Shown here: in pieces, positions 28,046 through 36,807 of the stretch | Layout of the letters: each line of letters begins with the position of its first letter | How positions within the stretch are numbered: the first letter of the stretch is position 1 | Assembly: GCA_021819085.1 (NCBI GenBank) | Contig: JAKASJ010000026.1 | Location: 1 to 41,219, forward strand | DNA length: 41,219 nt | Direction of reading: 5' to 3' | DNA from: Pseudomonadota bacterium | GTDB lineage: Bacteria > Pseudomonadota > Gammaproteobacteria > Acidiferrobacterales > UBA6901 | Position numbers and translations under genes: made by a program | Notes under the pieces: model-generated | Told to the model about the DNA's origin: nothing | What the model saw: only the letters and a program-made list of their open reading frames with translations | The model's database searches: none

Positions 28046-29182
28046 TCAGCTGCCGCTGAGCGAACGATACAGCTCCATGTACCGCGCCGTGCACACCGAA
28101 GCCGTGTAGCGATGCCCGACTTGCTGGCGTGCGCCTTCGACTTTTTCGCGGGTTGCCTGCGGATCGTCGACACTGTCGATGATCGCAGCCGCATATTCGG
28201 CGGCGTCTTGATGCTCCACCAGGACACCGAATTGCCCATGCCCCAGAACATCCGGAATTCCGCCGACTGCATGTGCTACCACGGGGACATTCAAAGCCAT
28301 GGCCTCGAGCAGAACCATCGGTAATCCTTCGTGATCGGATGTGATGACCAGGCAATCCATGAGACTGAGATAGGGCGCAAGCCTCTCCCGGAATCCCATG
28401 AAATGCACCTCATGCTCCAGACCCAGATCGTTGCGAAGTTCCTGCAGTGCATCGGTCCCCGGGCCATCGCCGAAGATGAAAAAGCAGAACCGGTCCGGAA
28501 AGCGTCTGACCAGTTGCAGCGCGACGCCCAGAAACACATCGACACGCTTCACCGGAACCAGCCTGCCGACGAGCGCGATCTTCGTACAGCGCACATTTCC
28601 CGGCAACGGCTCCGAAAGCGGACTTTCACTGGCCAACTCCTCCGTGTCGATGCCATTTTCGATGACTTTGACCTTCGGTTGCCGCAGGAATCCGAGCCGC
28701 GCACCCAGTTCCGGCGACACGGCCACCACCCTGGCGGCGAATATTCTGGCGGTCATACGATCAAGCATTCCGTAGATACGCCTGGCTACCGCCCAGAACC
28801 CGAAGTGCTCCTCCGGAAGCCCATGAACGGTCTGCACGATAGCCATGCCGCCCGCCAGCTTCGCTGCCACTGCCCCGATGACATTCTCCTTCCTGCGATG
28901 GGTATGCACGACGTCCGGCCGGATCCGCCGAAGCAGCTTCCATGTCTCGAAAATTATCCGTATTCCGTACAGCCTGGATTCGTCGAAGACATGCACGTCC
29001 ACACCCAAACTGCTCAGTCGGCGCTCCAGAATTCCGTGATTCAGGAGGATCACGGAGACCTTGCATTGTGCGCTTCTGTGCAGCTGTCTGATCAACTGAT
29101 ACAGCTGCACCTCCGCACCTGCATAAAGGTCTCCGGAGGCGATATGCACCACCGTCATCGCATCAGTAACCTGCCGCCGCAT
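28046..29182 (-). CDS. GT4-family glycosyltransferase
   Basis: This GT-B enzyme of 378 residues starts near VVHIASGDLYAGAEVQLYQ, with the GAE motif. The N-domain includes VVHTHRRKENVIGAVAAKLAG and VQTVHGLPEEHFGF. The C-domain has VKVIENGIDTEEL, IALVGRLVPVKRVDVFL, FIFGDGPGTDALQELRNDLGL and SDHEGLPMVLLEAMALNVPVVAHAVGGIPDVL, with an intact E-x7-E (EGLPMVLLE). It would extend the repeat unit in the cytosol. The frame is open to 29233, and internal ATGs at 29182 and 29158 are both plausible. It lies directly upstream of AsnB on the same strand. Confidence 0.88.
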   Translation of the reverse strand: MRRQVTDAMTVVHIASGDLYAGAEVQLYQLIRQLHRSAQCKVSVILLNHGILERRLSSLGVDVHVFDESRLYGIRIIFETWKLLRRIRPDVVHTHRRKENVIGAVAAKLAGGMAIVQTVHGLPEEHFGFWAVARRIYGMLDRMTARIFAARVVAVSPELGARLGFLRQPKVKVIENGIDTEELASESPLSEPLPGNVRCTKIALVGRLVPVKRVDVFLGVALQLVRRFPDRFCFFIFGDGPGTDALQELRNDLGLEHEVHFMGFRERLAPYLSLMDCLVITSDHEGLPMVLLEAMALNVPVVAHAVGGIPDVLGHGQFGVLVEHQDAAEYAAAIIDSVDDPQATREKVEGARQQVGHRYTASVCTARYMELYRSLSGS

Positions 29183-29726
29183 GCGGCTATTTGAACAACC
29201 CACGGCTGTGATTCCTTTGCGGCGGCAGCTCATGCAGATGATCCGAAGCCATTACCGCGCTCCGGTGACTGAATTGCGGCAGATCCCGGACACTCGCTTG
29301 TTACAGCACGCCGATTCCTGACCTGAAACCTGTCAGCGGGGCGTCCACCTGCTTGCGGTGGAACCGGCATTGAAGACAGCTGCAGTTGTCTGATGTCCGG
29401 CACCGCCCTATACTTTTCCGGTGCAATGCCCCGAGACCCTGATCGGAGACCGCAGCAATGGGAAAATGCAGGTGTCCGGCCGAGCACCTCTGGCAACGCA
29501 CGAGAAGAGCGGTGAAATCCGTCCCGCATTTGCCACCAACCAGCCCGTATGACCGTACCACCATGTCCGCAACTCGCATTCATGTCATGCCTCCCGTCCA
29601 CTACCCATGCGGCATTGCGGATAGCCCGGCGCTGTCTCGCCGTCGGTATCGCGGCCCTGCCACGGCACAGGCCCGCAGACGTGAGGTATGGCAGACTTTG
29701 CTCCGGATCACGCCGGTGTCACTCCG
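29183..29726. other. Divergent intergenic region
   Basis: These roughly 544 bases separate the GT4 gene (minus) from the deacetylase (plus). No gene or RNA was recognised. An inverted repeat with a 6-base stem (TCCACC/GGTGGA, 29344-29362) is present. Short open frames here show no protein features. A sigma-54-like match near 29690 has wrong spacing. Confidence 0.4.
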
Positions 29727-30761
29727 ATGAACCTGCGAACGGCCAAAGTCGCAGTGAAGCGCATAGCCGAGTTCGCCACAGCCAAAACTGCGCCACTGCT
29801 TTGGCACAGACGCCGTGGTTCGCTGGTCGTCCTCATGTATCACAGGGTACTCCCGCCCGGCGATCCGCGCCTGGAAGTGGAGCAGCCGGGAATGTATGTG
29901 CACCCGGCAACCCTGCACCTCCATCTGAGGACACTCAAACGCCACTTTCAGCCGGTTCGGCTTGACCATTGGATCCGTGCGGCACGCGATAACGCGCCCC
30001 TGCCCGAACGCGCATTTGCCATCACTTTCGACGACGGGTGGGCCGACAATTTCGAATACGCGTATCCGCTGCTGGTCGCGGAAAACGTACCGGCGACGAT
30101 TTTCGTGGTCTCCGACCTGGTGGGCACCGGACGTCTTTTCTGGCCGGAACGTCTGGGAACCCTGCTGCGGCAGGGTCTGGCGCAGCACGCTGCGAAACTC
30201 TATTCCCTCAGCGAGTTCGCGTGGCTGCGCACTCTCGACATGCCAATTCCGTCATCAGAGCGGGAACTCGACCCCGAACTGCTGGATCGCATCGTCAACG
30301 GTGCCAAACGCGATGACGACGCAACGCTGTGTGCGCGCGTCGAGGCCATGGCCGCACGTCTCGGCGACAGCGGATCGCCCCGGACTGCCGAGCTTCTGAG
30401 CTGGGACCAGATCCGTGAGATGGCCGGCAGCGGGCTGGTCTCGATCGGCTCACACACGCGCCGGCACACGCGGTTATCCGATGCCTTGACTCCCGAAACG
30501 CTGCATGACGAGATCGCCGGATCCAGGCACATCATCGAAAGCAACGCCGGCTGCGAGGCTCCGCTATTCTGCTATCCCAACGGAGACGCCACCGCCAACG
30601 TGCGCTCAATAGTCTCGGAACACTATCAGGCGGCATGTTCGACGCTGCCCGGCTGGCACGGCGTCGGCGCAGACCATTACATGATCCGACGGATTTCGGT
30701 GCACCAGGACATCACCTGCGACGAGACCTCTTTGCTCGCAAGACTTTCCGGTTGGATCTAG
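29727..30761 (+). CDS. Polysaccharide deacetylase (NodB family)
   Basis: The protein (about 344 residues) has a NodB homology domain: VVLMYHRVLPP, then FAITFDDGWADNF (the catalytic Asp-Asp, motif 1), the metal-ligand motif IGSHTRRHTRLS (H-x3-H, motif 2), and FCYPNGDAT. It would remove N- or O-acyl groups from the glycan or precursor. The region between motifs (LFWPERLGTLL through the Glu/Asp-rich stretch) resembles a family of EPS-locus deacetylases. No signal peptide was seen, so a cytosolic or membrane-edge role is possible. ATG 29727 was chosen; ATG 29688 has a GAGG only two bases away. Its last 50 bases overlap the phosphatase gene tail to tail. Confidence 0.85.
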   Translation: MNLRTAKVAVKRIAEFATAKTAPLLWHRRRGSLVVLMYHRVLPPGDPRLEVEQPGMYVHPATLHLHLRTLKRHFQPVRLDHWIRAARDNAPLPERAFAITFDDGWADNFEYAYPLLVAENVPATIFVVSDLVGTGRLFWPERLGTLLRQGLAQHAAKLYSLSEFAWLRTLDMPIPSSERELDPELLDRIVNGAKRDDDATLCARVEAMAARLGDSGSPRTAELLSWDQIREMAGSGLVSIGSHTRRHTRLSDALTPETLHDEIAGSRHIIESNAGCEAPLFCYPNGDATANVRSIVSEHYQAACSTLPGWHGVGADHYMIRRISVHQDITCDETSLLARLSGWI

Positions 30762-31425
30762 ATTCCGGAACACCGCCGATGGGGACAGATCCGTCCCCGA
30801 CCTGCTCCAGGATGCCGGCAACACCGGCATCGATGCGTGCATAGCACGTTTGGAAATAGCTGTCGCCGCAGCCGTATGGATCGGCAATATACGGTTCCGG
30901 TCGACCGCCCCAGAGTCCAAGCAGTGTGATCTGAGCCTGCGAATTGCGCACGCGCCCGATATGCTTCAGGCGCCGCGCCTGCCAAGGTTCCATTCCGATG
31001 ATCAGATCCTCCGGGCCGATGTCGAGATCGTCTATGCTCCGGACCGAATGGCCTGTGAGATCGACTCCTCGCCGTTTGGCGTTGCGGATGGCATCGGGAT
31101 TGGCACTTCCACCGGACATAGGTCTCAGGCCGGCCGAAATAACTGGTCCCCGGAACCCGGCCGCCACCGCTTCCGCATACGGGCTGCGGCAGATGTTTCC
31201 CATGCATACGAATACCAGACGTTTTACCCGTGGCCAATCGATGCGCTCGAACTTTCGCCAGAACCCGATGCGATATGCCAGTAAATAGGGGTAGTACGCA
31301 GCCATCGCCCGCTTGCGCCCATGTCGCTGCGCGATCTGCTGTGACCATTTCTTCCACAACGGCAGGTGCGCCGACGCGTCAGCTGAACGTCGGCCCGGGA
31401 CCGGGGGATTGGTATTTGCCGTCAC
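30712..31425 (-). CDS. Low-molecular-weight protein-tyrosine phosphatase-like protein
   Basis: The 237-residue protein has the LMW-PTP P-loop FVCMGNICRSPYAEA, in which Cys74 and Arg80 form the CX5R catalytic site, followed by the second motif SAGLRPMSGG. A DPYGCGDSYF segment near the C-terminal side supplies the general-acid Asp. It could dephosphorylate tyrosine sites of EPS regulators; note that the BY-kinase-like protein of this locus lacks the usual Tyr cluster. An N-terminal extension of about 65 residues (HLPLWKKWSQQIAQRHGRKRA and onwards) precedes the domain. Start GTG 31425 overlaps the preceding stop by four bases (GTGA) and has an AGGA site; the internal ATG at 31305 is an alternative. 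The C-terminal tail is very basic. Confidence 0.86.
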   Translation of the reverse strand: MTANTNPPVPGRRSADASAHLPLWKKWSQQIAQRHGRKRAMAAYYPYLLAYRIGFWRKFERIDWPRVKRLVFVCMGNICRSPYAEAVAAGFRGPVISAGLRPMSGGSANPDAIRNAKRRGVDLTGHSVRSIDDLDIGPEDLIIGMEPWQARRLKHIGRVRNSQAQITLLGLWGGRPEPYIADPYGCGDSYFQTCYARIDAGVAGILEQVGDGSVPIGGVPESRSNRKVLRAKRSRRR

Positions 31426-32489
31426 GAATTGCGCGTCCTGGAACGGAGCCAGTCCTTCGAACGAAGCCAATTCTTCCCCCACTCGATCCATGTGCTGTAC
31501 TGCAGGAAGTCCTCCAGCGTCTCCGGAAACACAAACCGGTCAATCCGTCGCGGCAGGTCGATACGCTTTGTATTCTCGCAGGATTGAACATAGCCTGCAT
31601 CCGACGTGACAAACGTCGATAGCCCGGCATCACGCAGAAATCCGACCTCGCGCGTTCCAAAAATCCCGCTGGGAAAATTGAAAACGGGCAATGGATCGTC
31701 CAGCTCGCGGCAGACCCGCTGCCAGGAACCCGTGATCTCGCTGCGCGCCAGATCGTCCGGCATGCCCGTCAGGATACGATGGCTTACCGAGTGCGGCGCG
31801 AAGGAGAAAAGCCCGGTGCGCTCGAGCGCCCTGGCTTCGTCCCAGGTCATGGGCGCGTATGCGCGTGGCGCGGACTGCGGGATCCCCACACCGGTCGCTT
31901 CAGACAGTCCTGCGAGCACGGCAAGAAACTCGGTGTGCTCCATCAACTTGCAGCGCAGACGCAGATCGTCGATGGCACGGGTACGCTGCGCATCGGTGCG
32001 GAGATCATATGACAGCATCGTTGATCCGGTCCGGATCGCCACCGAAGTGTGCGCAGTATTTCTGAGCGCATACGCCACCTGATCGTCCCACGGCCACAGC
32101 ATACGGTCGATGAAACCCGTGATCAGGAAGATCGTGGCCGGGCAATCATAGTGCCCGAACAAGGGCGCCGCGATTGCCGCCTGATCGTAGCTACCGTCAT
32201 CGAACGTAAACGCCACGCAGTGATCCTTCGAGGACACATCGCAATCCTGACTGGCAATCAGATCCCGGAGCGATACGAGTCGGCAGTTCTGGTGCCGAAG
32301 GCGCTGCAACACGGTTTCCACGAACGCTACGGAGTGGCCGGGCATGCCCCGCGCCGGATCTTCGAAGCGGTGCATCATGAACACCGTTCCGAGGCATCCG
32401 GTCAAAGAATTGAATAGCGTGCATACCCTCGGATGCGCCAGCGTGCGGATGGTCGCCTGTTTCAAGATGCTCTTTGTCCGCCGGATCAC
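31422..32489 (-). CDS. Polysaccharide deacetylase (NodB family)
   Basis: The 355-residue protein has VFMMHRFEDP, the catalytic FTFDDGSYDQA, metal-ligand APHSVSHRILTG (H-x3-H) and VFNFPSGIFGTREVGFLRDAG, which keeps the Arg/Asp of motif 3 to 4. It is a second member of the same family as the gene at 29727, with clear differences. Translation starts at GTG 32487-32489 after an AAGGG site. The promoter region 32517-32538 lies immediately upstream. It is coupled to the phosphatase gene through the GTGA overlap at 31422-31425. Substrate acyl group unknown. Confidence 0.85.
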   Translation of the reverse strand: MIRRTKSILKQATIRTLAHPRVCTLFNSLTGCLGTVFMMHRFEDPARGMPGHSVAFVETVLQRLRHQNCRLVSLRDLIASQDCDVSSKDHCVAFTFDDGSYDQAAIAAPLFGHYDCPATIFLITGFIDRMLWPWDDQVAYALRNTAHTSVAIRTGSTMLSYDLRTDAQRTRAIDDLRLRCKLMEHTEFLAVLAGLSEATGVGIPQSAPRAYAPMTWDEARALERTGLFSFAPHSVSHRILTGMPDDLARSEITGSWQRVCRELDDPLPVFNFPSGIFGTREVGFLRDAGLSTFVTSDAGYVQSCENTKRIDLPRRIDRFVFPETLEDFLQYSTWIEWGKNWLRSKDWLRSRTRNS

Positions 32490-32516
32490 CGTAAGCCCTT
32501 AAGCCGAATTACCGGG

Positions 32517-32538
32517 ATTATAGCAAGATATATGCCAA
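32517..32538 (-). promoter_or_regulatory. Sigma-54-type promoter overlapping a sigma-70 extended -10
   Basis: Reading the minus strand, TGGCATATATCTTGCT (32537-32522) matches the RpoN consensus TGGCAYR-N4-TTGCW at every position, with the GG and GC exactly 10 bases apart. It is directly continuous with TATAAT (32522-32517), giving TGCTATAAT, an extended -10 for sigma-70. The transcription start from either form would fall near 32510, about 20 bases before the deacetylase GTG. The -35 side for sigma-70 is poor (TTCAGG at 16 bases). EPS genes of XrtA loci have been reported to be RpoN-controlled through PrsK/PrsR; neither gene is in this window. Confidence 0.65.
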
Positions 32539-32740
32539 CCTGAATCCCTGGAACCACCTCGTACCGATGGTGCCCTTTCCTCTCCGAAATAGGCATGTCC
32601 TGTGCGACTGACGATGGTAACAGGCCACCCCGTCCCATCGCCCGCCGCGCTCCGGCGCAACAGCCGGAACATCCTGGACCTAATGCGGACCCGGGAGAAC
32701 CATTGTCTGGCCCGTCTCATGTCTCGCGCGCCGCCGGCAC

Positions 32741-33610
32741 CTAGCGGCGATAGAGCGTGGTCCATTCGTTGAAATCCCGCCCGAGCATGGCTCTTATCCC
32801 TTCGGTCTTTTCGAGCAGAATCGGCCTCAGATAGCGTTCCACGGCGGCAACGTCCTGTGACGCGTGATCCACGCGTCGCTCTGCTAGCCGGGTCCCGATT
32901 TGCCGCAGACTCCGCGGAACCATCGGCGCCAAGCTGTCCCATGCCTGTGAATAGCGGAGACGGTTGAGAATCCCGAAACCGCCCACGCGCTTTGCCTCCG
33001 CAGGCGCCGCGTTCCAGCGTCTGCGTGTGCCTTCCGGCCGGAACCCGCTGTCCACCCGCAACCAATCGAAAATTTCCCGCAACACATCATCCGGATTTCC
33101 GACCATGTGCTCGAATGTCGTCGTATACACGCGTTCGCGTCCGAAAATATCGATATAAGGCCTCAGCTGCATCGCATAGTCGCTGAACGCGACGTACTGA
33201 GGATCGCGCCTGACGGCAGACAGCATGCTACGCCATTCCCGACCCCACTTCATGTCGCGCACGTTGTGCCAGTAATGGCTGATGGCGCGCTCGACGGGAT
33301 CGCGCATCAGATAGATGAAGCGCGCATCGGGATTGAATCTGGCGATGCGCTCTGGCACGCCCTTGTAGACCGGCAGCTTCGTGTAATGAGTACTGGATTC
33401 GCCCAGGACGACCGCACCGTTCGCCTGCGCGAACAGGCTGCGGTACCATTCGTACCCCTTGGGCCACGCCAGTTCCTCAACGAAGAATCCCGGCTCTTTC
33501 GGCTCGCACATAAATATGGCGGGATGCTCGTTGAGATAGTTGTGCAATGATGTCGTGCCCGATTTCATCGCACCGATGATAAACAGGTTTACATTCGGTG
33601 ATTCCTGCAT
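32741..33610 (-). CDS. PAPS-dependent sulfotransferase
   Basis: The 289-residue protein has both PAPS-binding motifs of cytosolic/Golgi-type sulfotransferases: IIGAMKSGTTSLHNYL (5'-phosphosulfate loop, Lys16) and FIYLMRDPVERAISHYWH (3'-phosphate loop, Arg103 and Ser111). It should transfer sulfate from PAPS to an alcohol of the glycan. ATG 33610 was chosen because of GAGGTG just upstream; a GTG at 33682 would add 24 residues. No TM segment is evident, so sulfation would occur on lipid-linked units at the cytosolic face. It follows the flippase gene on the same strand. Confidence 0.88.
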   Translation of the reverse strand: MQESPNVNLFIIGAMKSGTTSLHNYLNEHPAIFMCEPKEPGFFVEELAWPKGYEWYRSLFAQANGAVVLGESSTHYTKLPVYKGVPERIARFNPDARFIYLMRDPVERAISHYWHNVRDMKWGREWRSMLSAVRRDPQYVAFSDYAMQLRPYIDIFGRERVYTTTFEHMVGNPDDVLREIFDWLRVDSGFRPEGTRRRWNAAPAEAKRVGGFGILNRLRYSQAWDSLAPMVPRSLRQIGTRLAERRVDHASQDVAAVERYLRPILLEKTEGIRAMLGRDFNEWTTLYRR

Positions 33611-33690
33611 GGACACCTCGAGAACGCTCTGCCGCCCGGGAACTGGATTGAATGACGCGGTTATTGCCCTGGCCAAGGACACCTTCGGAC

Positions 33691-35175
33691 TCAGGAGCCA
33701 TCGGCCGCGAAAAGAAGGGCCCGCACCGCCCGCGGGTTCCGTACCAACGACAGGATCCGGGCCCGCTCCTGCGGGTCGAAAACCGGCAGCACCAGCAGCA
33801 GTCCGATGAACAGCAGCATCTCCATCGCGTGAATGGTGATTGCCCAGACGAGCCTGCCCGGAACAAAAAGCGACAGCAGGTAGACACTGACTGCCAAGGC
33901 GCAGATCTTAGCGACCTTCCCCCACCGCAGACCCATGTTATATGAGGACTGCGATACGCTGTAGATCCATACGAACCTCGCCGCGAAACCGATCAGCGTG
34001 GCAACCGCCGCACCGATCGCTCCGAAACGCGGGATCAGGATCACATAGCCCACGGCGGCGATCATGGCGGCCGCAATGGTCGAATAGAACGTATGCATGG
34101 TCTTGCCGTGGAGCAGCAGGCCGACGTTCGTAAAGGAGGTCCATGCCTGGAACACGTAGGCGACGACGATCATCGGCACCACCTCATAGGCGTTCCAAAA
34201 ATTGCGATTGGACATGATCCGCAACACATCCTGCGCGAACACCGAAATGCCCAAGGCCCCGAAGACCAGCGTCAGACTGACGACAACGAAGGTCTTGTTG
34301 AAAATGGCCTGGGGGTTCTCGCTCTTCAGGACAACATAGCGCTGGCTATCCCAGATGCCCGAAAACGGCGCCCAGCCCATGGCAAGCAGCAGATAACCGA
34401 ACCGGTAGCCCAGACTATATATGCCCACTTCTGCGGTATTGCTGAAGTGCCGAAGGAAAAACCGGTCGCTGCTGGTAAAAAAGAACGTCGCCACAGCCGA
34501 CAGAACCAGCGGCCAGCTGAACGCCGCAAGCTCGCGCGCCTTGCTGCGCGAAAACCGCAGTCCGGTGCGTGATAGGGTATAAAGCGCAAGCACGACAAAC
34601 ATGACGCTCCCGGAGAGCAGGGCGCTGTAGATGACACCAGACACCCGCAGATGCTCGATCACAACAAAATAGATGTTGAAACTCAGCTGCAGCACGAGCC
34701 GCAGTGTGCTGAGCGCCACGAACGACCAGGGACGCTGTTCCGCGCGCAAGCTGATGAAAGCGAGCTCCACGAGCGCTGAAAGCGGAAGTGTGATGCCGTA
34801 CAGGCGCATGTCGGTGGCACGCTTAGTGGTGCCGAACACGGCCAGCGAAAGTTCGTTGCCCAGTCCTATCAGCAGCAGAAGACCGAACAGCGTCAGGCAT
34901 GCCACCAGAATCAGGGCGGTGGATACCACTTCGTTCTTGTCCCGGGCCTCCTCATAGCTCGCGTGATACCGGAATATCGCCTCCCCTACCCGCAGACCGA
35001 ATACGACCGAGAACAGGTCGACCGTCGTCGAAAGCAGCTCGATCACGCCATAATCCGATGGGCTCAGATGGCGCGTATAAATCGGCAGCATGACTATGCT
35101 GGCCAGATTGCGCAGGATCGTGCCGAACGTGTAGATGGCCGTATGTCTGACCAGCGTTTGGGTTTCGCGGCTCAC
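33691..35175 (-). CDS. Wzx-like polysaccharide flippase
   Basis: The 494-residue protein has about 12-14 hydrophobic helices and the polysaccharide-transporter start LVRHTAIYTFGTILRNLASIVMLPIYTRHLSPSDYGVIEL, typical of MOP-superfamily flippases. Basic residues (Arg in SRSKARELAAFSWPLVLS) lie between helices, as in lipid-linked-oligosaccharide translocases. It would move the undecaprenyl-linked repeat unit to the periplasm. A GTG start at 35173-35175 is used; a nearby ATG is out of frame. The run continues into the sulfotransferase gene, 80 bases downstream. Confidence 0.9.
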   Translation of the reverse strand: MSRETQTLVRHTAIYTFGTILRNLASIVMLPIYTRHLSPSDYGVIELLSTTVDLFSVVFGLRVGEAIFRYHASYEEARDKNEVVSTALILVACLTLFGLLLLIGLGNELSLAVFGTTKRATDMRLYGITLPLSALVELAFISLRAEQRPWSFVALSTLRLVLQLSFNIYFVVIEHLRVSGVIYSALLSGSVMFVVLALYTLSRTGLRFSRSKARELAAFSWPLVLSAVATFFFTSSDRFFLRHFSNTAEVGIYSLGYRFGYLLLAMGWAPFSGIWDSQRYVVLKSENPQAIFNKTFVVVSLTLVFGALGISVFAQDVLRIMSNRNFWNAYEVVPMIVVAYVFQAWTSFTNVGLLLHGKTMHTFYSTIAAAMIAAVGYVILIPRFGAIGAAVATLIGFAARFVWIYSVSQSSYNMGLRWGKVAKICALAVSVYLLSLFVPGRLVWAITIHAMEMLLFIGLLLVLPVFDPQERARILSLVRNPRAVRALLFAADGS

Positions 35176-35220
35176 GGCGTTCTCATTGTTCGGGCATTGC
35201 GACCGTCCGGACCCGCCCGT

Positions 35221-36636
35221 TCACGGGCGGGCACCGTGCGCCCAGTCGCCGCCCATGACACGGTGATAAGCCCGCTCCATCCGGCGCGCGTACTCATCCA
35301 CATTGTATCGGGCGAGCACCTTGCGGCGCCCCAGATCTCCCATTTCGCCACGCAGGCGCTCATCTGTGAGCAGGGTCCGGATGGCCCGCGCCAATGCAGG
35401 CGTATCCCTCGGATCCACGATAAATCCGTCCTTCCCATCGTCTATGATTTCGCACGGAGCGCCGAGATTCGATGCCACCACCGGAATTCCGCAAGCCATC
35501 GCTTCCGTGATTACGAGTCCGAACGGCTCGGGGCGGATTGACGTGTGCACGACCACATCCATGATTCCGTACAGCTCGACAACCTTGGCGATATAGCCGG
35601 TGAAGATGAACCGGTCCTGCAGCCCCTGCTGGCGAATGAGATCGTGCAGTTCGTCCCACAGCTTCCGGTCTCCGTCCGAAACGTCCCCGACCACAACCGC
35701 GACCGCTTCGGGCATGCTCCTCAGCACATCGCTTGCCGCCAGCACAAACTCGCGATGTCCCTTCCAGCTGACGATCCGTCCGAATATCCCGAAGACCAGC
35801 TGTCCGGGCCGCAGACCATACCTGGCCTTGACCGCCTGCGTCACGTCGCGATCGATCGTCATTTTCTCGGCCGGATTGGGGATAACCTCGACCAGCCGTT
35901 CGGGAATTCCCTGGTTCACAAGACCTTCCTTGATGTGGGTGGATACCGCCACGAAACCGTGCGCCCGGCGCGCCAGGAACCGGCGCAGTAATCCGAGGTG
36001 GCCGAGCCCATGTACGTGGACCAGAAAGCGGCGACCCAGCATCCAGGCCACCAGCGCCGCTTCGGAATTATCCAGTCCATTGTTCACATGAACCACGTCA
36101 ATCTTCCCCCGGACAATACGCAAACCGATCCGCCATGCGTACACCGCGTTGGCCACTGTCGAAACAACGGACATCGCATACATGGCCGGACGCGTGATCA
36201 GACCGGACATTGGCATCCTGCCGAGCCAGCGCGTTATCCGGGCGTGATCCGCATAGCTGACTGGATGCCTGATGATTTCGAACTTTTCCCACGCCCCGAA
36301 TTGGCTGCGCAGGATTGCGGGGTCCATCTCACTAACCACCCGGCTCTCGACCTTCCAAGGGTCGAGCGCGTGCACCAGACGTGCAGCGACGACGATGGAA
36401 CCGCCGAAAGCAGTCGCCTGATCGACGATCAGCACCCGGATTCTGCGCTCCTTCACTCCGTCGATCGTCACTGGCGGAAGCGTGGGTTCTCTCACGGCAG
36501 ACCCGGCGAGTTCCTGTGTACCGTCTGCCGTTCCGCGCGGCGGCGGATTGCGGGCTGATTCAATCGAGCCGCCGGACCGAAGTCGATCCTCGGCTGTCTC
36601 CTGGTGTTTGACATCGTGTTCCCCGCTCCTGGCCAT
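35221..36636 (-). CDS. GT4-family glycosyltransferase
   Basis: The 471-residue frame begins with about 65 polar, low-complexity residues, then the GT-B core RIRVLIVDQATAFGGSIVVAARLV. It has HVNNGLDNSEAALVAW, LVHVHGLGHLGLL, VIPNPAEKMTI, VFGIFGRIVSWKGHREFV and the donor-binding RPEPFGLVITEAMACGIPVVASNLGAPCEI, with E-x7-E kept as EPFGLVITE. The N-terminal extension is unusual; internal GTG starts just before the core (near 36473-36450) are possible. It extends the repeat unit in the cytosol. It lies between FemAB and the flippase in a same-strand run. Confidence 0.88.
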   Translation of the reverse strand: MARSGEHDVKHQETAEDRLRSGGSIESARNPPPRGTADGTQELAGSAVREPTLPPVTIDGVKERRIRVLIVDQATAFGGSIVVAARLVHALDPWKVESRVVSEMDPAILRSQFGAWEKFEIIRHPVSYADHARITRWLGRMPMSGLITRPAMYAMSVVSTVANAVYAWRIGLRIVRGKIDVVHVNNGLDNSEAALVAWMLGRRFLVHVHGLGHLGLLRRFLARRAHGFVAVSTHIKEGLVNQGIPERLVEVIPNPAEKMTIDRDVTQAVKARYGLRPGQLVFGIFGRIVSWKGHREFVLAASDVLRSMPEAVAVVVGDVSDGDRKLWDELHDLIRQQGLQDRFIFTGYIAKVVELYGIMDVVVHTSIRPEPFGLVITEAMACGIPVVASNLGAPCEIIDDGKDGFIVDPRDTPALARAIRTLLTDERLRGEMGDLGRRKVLARYNVDEYARRMERAYHRVMGGDWAHGARP

Positions 36637-36807
36637 ACTCGCACTACCCCATTCCCGGACTGCGGCACACCGGAGGCACCGCGGTCACCGGGATCCCTAT
36701 ATCGCGCGCGTCCTGCGGCCGGACGCCTCCCTCCGCAACCCCATCGATCCCGCTCCCACATGCAGGTCCGGACATCCGATGTACCGCCGATCGTCCCGTG
36801 GAAACCC

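Noticed and set aside
29690-29705. Sigma-54-like TGGCAGACTTTGCT before the deacetylase at 29727
   Set aside because: Same spacing fault (8 bases between GG and GC).
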